31,066 nt of DNA from a virus, in the IMG/VR virus record IMGVR_UViG_3300044952_000747, positions 1 through 31,066 of that record. One strand, written 5' to 3'. A program made the position numbers and the translations under genes. The notes under the pieces were generated by a model. It was not told where the DNA came from and searched no databases. It worked only from the letters and a program-made list of their open reading frames with translations. Positions 26,880-31,066 of the stretch are shown here, one piece after another. Each line of letters starts with the position of its first letter. Position 1 is the stretch's first letter.

Positions 26880-26921
26880 AAAACTTACAGCCCCGTGTAA
26901 GATTACAGGGCTGTAAGTTTT
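26880..26921 (-). terminator. intrinsic terminator built from TGTAAG sites
   Basis: AAAACTTACAGCCC and GGGCTGTAAGTTTT form a perfect 14-base stem around a loop that contains another half-site (TGTAAGATTACA on the plus strand). Seven T follow on the minus strand. It ends the glycosyltransferase unit. Confidence 0.85.
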
Positions 26922-26944
26922 CCGCTTGAATATTATTATTTATA

Positions 26945-27010
26945 TTAAGAATTAGCTAATGAATCACCAAGCATCTTTTAGCCAATATTTTACCAAATTT
27001 TAATATGTAT
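26945..27010 (-). repeat. conserved intergenic element, copy 3
   Basis: Core TAAAAGATGCTTGGTG (26965-26980, minus strand) matches copies 1 and 2 at 14 of 16 positions. ATATTAAAATT upstream is shared with copy 2. TTGGTG is followed after 17 bases by TAATAT. Confidence 0.55.
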
Positions 27011-27035
27011 TTCATGACCAACTAGGGTCATTTCA

Positions 27036-27863
27036 TTATTTTGGATTTTTAGTAGGTTTTTGGGAAATAGAAATTAGGTAATCCATCATGCTACCTTCAT
27101 AGTTAAATCTACCTAAATGCTGAATCTCAATCGCAGGATCAACCCAAACTTTACCATCAAGCTTTTGCCAATACCTACAGAATCCATAATCTTCAGATAC
27201 GAATCTACCATCATCATCTACATAAGAATTAAAGAAAGCATATGTCCAGTTCTTTTCTTCATCATTCATTGAACCTGTATCATCATTAAACTTTAATTCA
27301 GGGTATGCCTCAATAAGCTTTTCAATAACCGATCTCTTAATGCACATAAAGCCAGTACCAGCATCATGAACAGAAATTGCACCATTATCTGTTTCAATTG
27401 TATTATTTCCAGCACGAACAGGATTTACCACAAACCTTGTTGATTTCTTTGCCAATTCTTTTGCAGGAACACCATTACTAACATGTTCTACAACTTTATC
27501 CCAGTTAATATCCTTAATCGGATAAGATCCAGTAACAATTTCTTTATCGTGCCAAAGAAGCTTTACAATATCCTCAGGTCTAAACGCAAGGTCAACATCA
27601 AGAAAAATTAAATGTGTGAACTGTGGATTAGCCATAAACTTAGCAACAAGATTATTCCTAGCTCTGTTAATAAGAGAATCAGTAATCGTACTCACTGCGA
27701 ATTTACAATTGATTTCTTTTAGGTACATCACAGTCTTCATAAAAGACATGAAGAAAGGTTCAGTCAATGACCTATCGTAACATGGAAGCCCAAACATTGG
27801 ACACCACGAATCAATATCTTCTCTATCAATTTCAATATTCTGTTGTTCAATTTCTAATGTCAT
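27036..27863 (-). CDS. glycosyltransferase, GT-A fold
   Basis: The 275-aa product has an N-terminal CPMFGLPCYD, ITDSLINRARNNLVAKFM, and the metal/nucleotide motif LIFLDVDLAF (D89-V-D91). Later come DAGTGFMCIKRSVIEKL, the acidic FVSEDYGFCRYW (223-232) and IEIQHLG with H249, the order of small GT-A transferases of phages. It would move a sugar from a nucleotide sugar to DNA, a virion protein or the host surface; the target is unknown. It starts right after a strong terminator with no Shine-Dalgarno site, and CATAAT lies six bases before the ATG, so leaderless transcription is likely. Confidence 0.85.
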   Translation of the reverse strand: MTLEIEQQNIEIDREDIDSWCPMFGLPCYDRSLTEPFFMSFMKTVMYLKEINCKFAVSTITDSLINRARNNLVAKFMANPQFTHLIFLDVDLAFRPEDIVKLLWHDKEIVTGSYPIKDINWDKVVEHVSNGVPAKELAKKSTRFVVNPVRAGNNTIETDNGAISVHDAGTGFMCIKRSVIEKLIEAYPELKFNDDTGSMNDEEKNWTYAFFNSYVDDDGRFVSEDYGFCRYWQKLDGKVWVDPAIEIQHLGRFNYEGSMMDYLISISQKPTKNPK

Positions 27864-27877
27864 GCATCAATTATGAC

Positions 27878-27915
27878 ATAAAAAAAAGCCCCCTGCAGTT
27901 TATGCAGGGGGCTTT
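27878..27915 (-). terminator. strong intrinsic terminator
   Basis: AAAGCCCCCTGCA and TGCAGGGGGCTTT form a perfect 13-base stem with loop GTTTA, followed by eight T on the minus strand. It separates the gene 27939-28301 from the glycosyltransferase. Confidence 0.92.
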
Positions 27916-27938
27916 ATGGAGTATTTTTCTAAATGTTT

Positions 27939-28301
27939 TTACTTAGTGATTTTAGTCTTTGACTTCACACCACTAATTTCATTTGACTGTACAGAAAGTT
28001 TATCTGCACTGATACCAGTTACTTTTTCAGTTGTGATATTTGTTGCCTGGAAGAAAAGAGTTTCATTGACCGAATCAAAACGAATAACAATCTTGAGACC
28101 CAATTTCTTAGATTGAGCACGAATTCTCTGCTGCATTGAATTGTAAGCATTACCAGCCTTAATTCCCATAAGACTAAACACTGCATTACTATTTGCTGAT
28201 TGCTTAAGCGCATCAATGATCATATTCAATTCCTCAGACTTACGACCTGCTCGTGAGATTTCAGGAAGCGAATCTACTTTGTTTAATGTGAATGTTGACA
28301 T
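27939..28301 (-). CDS. basic protein related to the 5903/6663 family
   Basis: AGGAGAAAAA precedes ATG 28301. The 120-aa product has SRAGRKSEELNMIIDALKQ, NAVFSLMGIKAG, then NSMQQRIRAQSKKLGLKIVIRF and ETLFFQA. This follows the RGR box, helix, short strand, S...R-helix, K-x-x-IRW order of the 5903 and 6663 proteins. Likely nucleic-acid binding. It has its own leader and a strong terminator, so it may be made in quantity. Identity is low and the relation is my alignment by eye. Confidence 0.7.
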   Translation of the reverse strand: MSTFTLNKVDSLPEISRAGRKSEELNMIIDALKQSANSNAVFSLMGIKAGNAYNSMQQRIRAQSKKLGLKIVIRFDSVNETLFFQATNITTEKVTGISADKLSVQSNEISGVKSKTKITK

Positions 28302-28423
28302 TTTTTCTCCTATTGTTGTTTGTTTATAAAAGGTAGTTGTTTAGGGCTACCACTTGACTGCTTGAAACATTATCAGCATTACTGATAGAAAACTCACTTT
28401 AGAGGAAAAATAAATATTTTTTT
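28302..28423 (-). promoter_or_regulatory. leader region of the 28301 gene
   Basis: On the minus strand ACCTTTTATAAACAA (28320-28334), a run of AAC, and AGGAG match the leader of the rightward gene at 2911. Upstream are the small hairpins TATCAG-TAATG-CTGATA and GGTAG...CTACC, and an A/T-only stretch after the 28424 gene. A promoter with a TTTAT-type -10 box is likely. Confidence 0.5.
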
Positions 28424-28591
28424 TTAAAAAGGAACTTCAATGTCACCAATATTATCAAGCAATTGTTTCATCTTTTGATTCTCAATCTTTATAACAGTAT
28501 TTTCAATCTGAAGCGAGGCAATCTGTATTGCCAATTGATTCATTACTTCTTCATGAGTAACCTTGATATTATCTACAAGCTTTCCAGCCAT
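28424..28591 (-). CDS. small coiled-coil protein, 55 aa
   Basis: Overlaps the end of terL by 19 bases; GGATGGTGGGAA lies just before ATG 28591. MAGKLVDNIKVTHEEVMNQL and the following SLQIENTVIKIENQKMKQLL have heptad spacing of L, I and V, so a short coiled coil is expected. Position directly after terL suggests co-translation. No family is recognised. Confidence 0.62.
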   Translation of the reverse strand: MAGKLVDNIKVTHEEVMNQLAIQIASLQIENTVIKIENQKMKQLLDNIGDIEVPF

Positions 28592-30303
28592 TTCCCACCA
28601 TCCATCGTTTCTTTACTATAACCTGGAGAGAATTCCCCAATTTCATTATTATACACTCTTACAGTGCCATAATCATCCATTTCCTCAAGATCTTCCCAAT
28701 GCTTATCTGGAGACAGAATCTCAATCTCTACTTCAGTATTTATAGCTATGTTTTCAATACACACAAAGGTTGCCCCAGTAACAGCGTCAGCTAAGTCTTT
28801 TGATCCAGAATTAGGGTGATCAATCTTATTATTACCAAACAATCTAAGCTTTAACAATTCTTCTTCAACCAATAGCTCATTCCAATATCCACGCAATCTT
28901 GTATCATAAATTGCAGTCATAAGAGTATCGTAATCTGTTTTCTTAACAGAGTGAAAATCAGCATTAATACCTTGAGCCCTAAGGCTTTGAATCATTTCAA
29001 TTGATTGCCAACGGTCAAAGGTAACTTTAGCTACATCAAACTTTCTACATAAGTCAACAATCATTTGTCTAATAGAAGCAAAGTTAATTTCTTTATTGAT
29101 TGACGCTTCCCATGAATAAACTAAGTCAACATTAACAATAGGTAATTGCTCAACCCCACTCAATGTTTTAACTTCTTTTAACCCAGTACAATGCACCATG
29201 CTTAACGCTGCTCTGTCTCGCTTTAATGCCAAGTCAATATGAATAAAGCGAACTTGTCCATCTGTATTGTTAAACCAGTTTTTAAAATTACCATTTTCAT
29301 CCATTGGGTCTTCACTATACATAAAAGCTTTTCTTACCAGATCTGGATCTCTAAAGTAAGCATCTTCCATGTTTGGAGGTTCACATTCAAAACGACTTCT
29401 AGCTTCAACAGGATTTCTAACATATTCCGATTCTAATTGCTCACGCTTAATCGTAGGATTAACTTCCCATGTTGCAGCTTTAATTGACCAAGTTTTTGGT
29501 TCTTTCTTTTCTCTAGAATTAATATATCTCTGTTGAATAAAGTCACCTTTATAACGAGGGAAAGACAAAAGAATTACTTTACCTATTTCTGGAAAACGAG
29601 ACATGATAGAAAGCTTAGACATGTTATAAATCGCAGATGCAGATCCTTTTGATCTTGTTTCTCCACGCAATTCCGCATCAGTTTTAAAAGCTGCAATTTC
29701 ATCCAAAATAATTGTCATTACTTCATAACCTTCCCAACCCTCAGATTCAGAGTGACCAGAAAAACATCTCACAGGGCGTGAAAAGAAAAATATTTCTGAT
29801 ACTCTTGGTTCAAATCCAACTCTATTGAAATAAGGAGATCTCAACAATAAGTTTTTAAATGGTTCAAAGAATACTCTTTGTGCTTGCTGAGCATTAACAG
29901 CTAGGTTTAGCAAGTCTATATACACACCATGAGCCTTACCGTAATAAATCAATGGGTCTCTAAGGCAATGAATTAGATATACTGTGTATGCCATAGATAT
30001 TCTTGCACAATGGTCTTTTCCAGAGCCTTTTCCAAGCATACAAATAACTTCATTATCAGTATATTCTTTATACCATCTACTTCCTTCTTCTTCTCCATAC
30101 ATTGAAATTAATGTACGCTCTTTAAAAATTTGTGTAGAATGTCTTACAATTTCCAATTGAATATCTGAAAGTGGAGGTAAACCGAGGTATTCTTTATCTT
30201 GTACAAAAGTTTGAATATCAACAGGAGTTTCAACAAGATCATCTTGACGCAAAAGACGATCAAAATCTTTTAGATCAAGATTCATTCCCATAAAATCACT
30301 CAT
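28573..30303 (-). CDS. terL: terminase large subunit
   Basis: The 576-aa product has the packaging-motor ATPase with Walker A at MLGKGSGKD (about 89-97) and Walker B at IILDE (198-202). The RNase H-fold nuclease has acidic residues in FIHIDLAL (D357), VTFDRWQS (D430) and KDLADAV (D503, D506). It translocates phage DNA into proheads and cuts it. GGGAGGTGG precedes ATG 30303. It overlaps the 37-aa ORF upstream (ATGA). Length and motif order are those of a complete protein. Confidence 0.93.
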   Translation of the reverse strand: MSDFMGMNLDLKDFDRLLRQDDLVETPVDIQTFVQDKEYLGLPPLSDIQLEIVRHSTQIFKERTLISMYGEEEGSRWYKEYTDNEVICMLGKGSGKDHCARISMAYTVYLIHCLRDPLIYYGKAHGVYIDLLNLAVNAQQAQRVFFEPFKNLLLRSPYFNRVGFEPRVSEIFFFSRPVRCFSGHSESEGWEGYEVMTIILDEIAAFKTDAELRGETRSKGSASAIYNMSKLSIMSRFPEIGKVILLSFPRYKGDFIQQRYINSREKKEPKTWSIKAATWEVNPTIKREQLESEYVRNPVEARSRFECEPPNMEDAYFRDPDLVRKAFMYSEDPMDENGNFKNWFNNTDGQVRFIHIDLALKRDRAALSMVHCTGLKEVKTLSGVEQLPIVNVDLVYSWEASINKEINFASIRQMIVDLCRKFDVAKVTFDRWQSIEMIQSLRAQGINADFHSVKKTDYDTLMTAIYDTRLRGYWNELLVEEELLKLRLFGNNKIDHPNSGSKDLADAVTGATFVCIENIAINTEVEIEILSPDKHWEDLEEMDDYGTVRVYNNEIGEFSPGYSKETMDGGKWLESL

Positions 30304-30413
30304 CTTTTACCACCTCCCTGAGGAATTGCCTCATCTGCATTTTTTAAACCTTTATGAGGGCTTCTTTTAGGTCTCATTTTATAACCTTTATGAGAGCCCG
30401 TTTTGGGTCTCAT
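30300..30413 (-). CDS. 37-aa basic peptide between terS and terL
   Basis: Fills the terS-terL gap exactly: its ATG shares a base with the terS stop (TAATG) and its stop overlaps the terL start (ATGA). The peptide is two copies of a 12-residue unit, MRPKTGSHKGYK and MRPKRSPHKGLK, then NADEAIPQGGGKR. The basic RPK/HKG repeats could bind nucleic acid. The underlying 36-bp tandem repeat may instead be the functional element, for example a packaging recognition site. Confidence 0.55.
   Translation of the reverse strand: MRPKTGSHKGYKMRPKRSPHKGLKNADEAIPQGGGKR
30347..30413. repeat. 36-bp tandem repeat at the terS-terL junction
   Basis: Plus-strand pattern AACCTTTATG-N12-RGGTCTCAT at 30347-30377 and 30383-30413. 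A third copy with the same spacing is at 7499-7529, and partial copies are at 7265 and 4252. Confidence 0.8.
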
Positions 30414-30961
30414 TATGCATCGGCATTCATAATTTCAAATGCGATTTCCAATTCTTTGCGAACTTCATTAGCAATCTCTGGATGCAAACCAATGACATCA
30501 CGCAGCACTTTTGATAGAATCTGGTTAACATTCTCAGCTTTTTGCATTCTTGCAATGTACTGGTTATCAGTAGTGTTTCCAGTCAACAACTTGTGTAGCT
30601 GTGCTTTTTTAGTAGCTAACTCACCCGCAAGTTTGATCGCTTGAATTCTTGCAGGGATCATTCCATGATCAGTAGCGATGTTAACCGTTTCCCAAGCTTC
30701 TTTGCTTAGTTGATCAAATTCTTGCAATGCTTTAATTGTATTGAATTGCAACTTCTCAAGAAAGTATGGGTCATCCTCAGCCTGGCGGTTAAGAATCTTC
30801 TTGTATTCTTTTACACTGTTCTTTGTTTTATCAATCGGCAAAGATAGCAGAGTAGCTATTTCTGCATAGCTGTACCCTTTTACATAAAGCAGACCAACTT
30901 CTTCAACATGCTTTAATTCGTCTAAGAGTGTTTCACCCTGGTATCTTTCAATATCTGACAT
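30413..30961 (-). CDS. terS: probable terminase small subunit
   Basis: A 182-aa protein directly upstream of terL. Residues 25-60 (LYVKGYSYAEIATLLSLPID) form a helix-turn-helix DNA-binding unit, followed by a helical core with many charged residues (IKALQEFDQLSKEAWETV, AIKLAGELATKKAQLHKLL). This arrangement fits small terminase subunits, which recognise phage DNA and load TerL. No sequence signature is unique to TerS, so the call rests on position and fold pattern. Confidence 0.75.
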   Translation of the reverse strand: MSDIERYQGETLLDELKHVEEVGLLYVKGYSYAEIATLLSLPIDKTKNSVKEYKKILNRQAEDDPYFLEKLQFNTIKALQEFDQLSKEAWETVNIATDHGMIPARIQAIKLAGELATKKAQLHKLLTGNTTDNQYIARMQKAENVNQILSKVLRDVIGLHPEIANEVRKELEIAFEIMNADA

Positions 30962-31066
30962 AACCTATTTGTATAGTCCTTTGAAACTTTTTCCCAAGTC
31001 ATATTCTCATGAATATGCTGGGCAGAAGCAAATGTCTTGTTAGACACTTCTTCGTAATTATTTACT
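30922..31066 (-). CDS. glycosyltransferase C-terminus, partial
   Basis: An open frame enters from the right edge and stops at 30922-30924, overlapping terS by 40 bases. It reads NNYEEVSNKTFASAQHIHEN, then MTWEKVSKDYTNRL. The M-T-W-E-K-V-x-x-D-Y ending is typical of GT4-type (GT-B) glycosyltransferases and differs from the GT-A enzyme at 27036. Only about 48 residues are visible. Confidence 0.62.
   Translation of the reverse strand, partial: VNNYEEVSNKTFASAQHIHENMTWEKVSKDYTNRLCQILKDTRVKHS

Larger units (their letters stand above)
26641..27035. other. regulatory intergenic region
   Basis: No gene seen. It holds an operator-like inverted repeat (26681-26715), a strong leftward terminator made of TGTAAG sites (26880-26921), and conserved element copy 3 (core 26965-26980). 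Confidence 0.7.

Noticed and set aside
28019-28216. 65-aa minus-strand ORF
   Set aside because: Lies in another frame inside the gene 27939-28301, which has the ribosome site and family similarity.

Overview
The window reads as part of the genome of a tailed dsDNA phage of an actinobacterial host, probably a low-GC aquatic one. The phage evidence is a small/large terminase pair at the right end, a lytic-transglycosylase-like protein, an Api92/DUF1281-type protein, a DUF3846-type protein, and more than 40 tightly packed, often overlapping small genes without obvious cellular homologues. The actinobacterial evidence is a WhiB-type iron-sulfur protein (20733-21020), a 3Fe-4S ferredoxin of actinobacterial type, and leaderless genes placed directly behind TATAAT-type -10 boxes. 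No integrase, polymerase, capsid or tail gene is visible, so the window is incomplete. The host assignment is inference.

Layout. (1) 1-2014: tRNA-Asn abutting a 2OG-Fe(II) oxygenase, a small membrane protein, a leftward staphylococcal-type nuclease, and a divergent ferredoxin / FmdB-like zinc-ribbon pair. A candidate 150-nt RNA follows, with its own promoter and terminator. (2) 2100-7700: a mostly rightward region of small genes in unusually long non-coding stretches. Between about 3360 and 7215 there are some fifty copies of the half-site TGTAAG/CTTACA. They form hairpins, sit beside start codons, and pair with a second box (TTTATG) at fixed spacing. Two sets of paralogues lie here (5903/6663 and 2348/3621). 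(3) 7383-31066: an AT-rich, almost wholly leftward block. Reading leftward (high to low coordinates) it holds the end of a glycosyltransferase, TerS, a 37-aa linker ORF, TerL, a coiled-coil peptide, a DNA-binding-like protein, a glycosyltransferase, and then a long run of small accessory genes. Among these are WhiB, a 543-aa GHKL-ATPase/HExxH fusion and the transglycosylase-like protein. An RNA-rich island at 14058-14651 contains tRNA-Arg(UCU) and three structured RNA candidates.

How it fits together. Most genes in the leftward block are translationally coupled through ATGA or TAATG overlaps. The block is divided by hairpin terminators (27885, 26880, 20533, 9805) and by three copies of a conserved intergenic element (cores at 14609, 20079 and 26965) that look like promoter or leader units. 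The two halves belong to one genome: the TGTAAG palindrome recurs as a terminator stem at 26880, the leader of the gene at 2911 closely resembles that of the gene at 28301, a 13-nt sequence (7430/26681) is shared, and a 31-nt composite repeat occurs at 7499 and twice at the terS-terL junction.

The observations most worth follow-up are the TGTAAG/TTTATG regulatory array, the tandem three-way-junction RNA candidates beside tRNA-Arg, and the ATPase whose Bergerat-fold motifs appear in permuted order and are fused to an HExxH protease-like motif.
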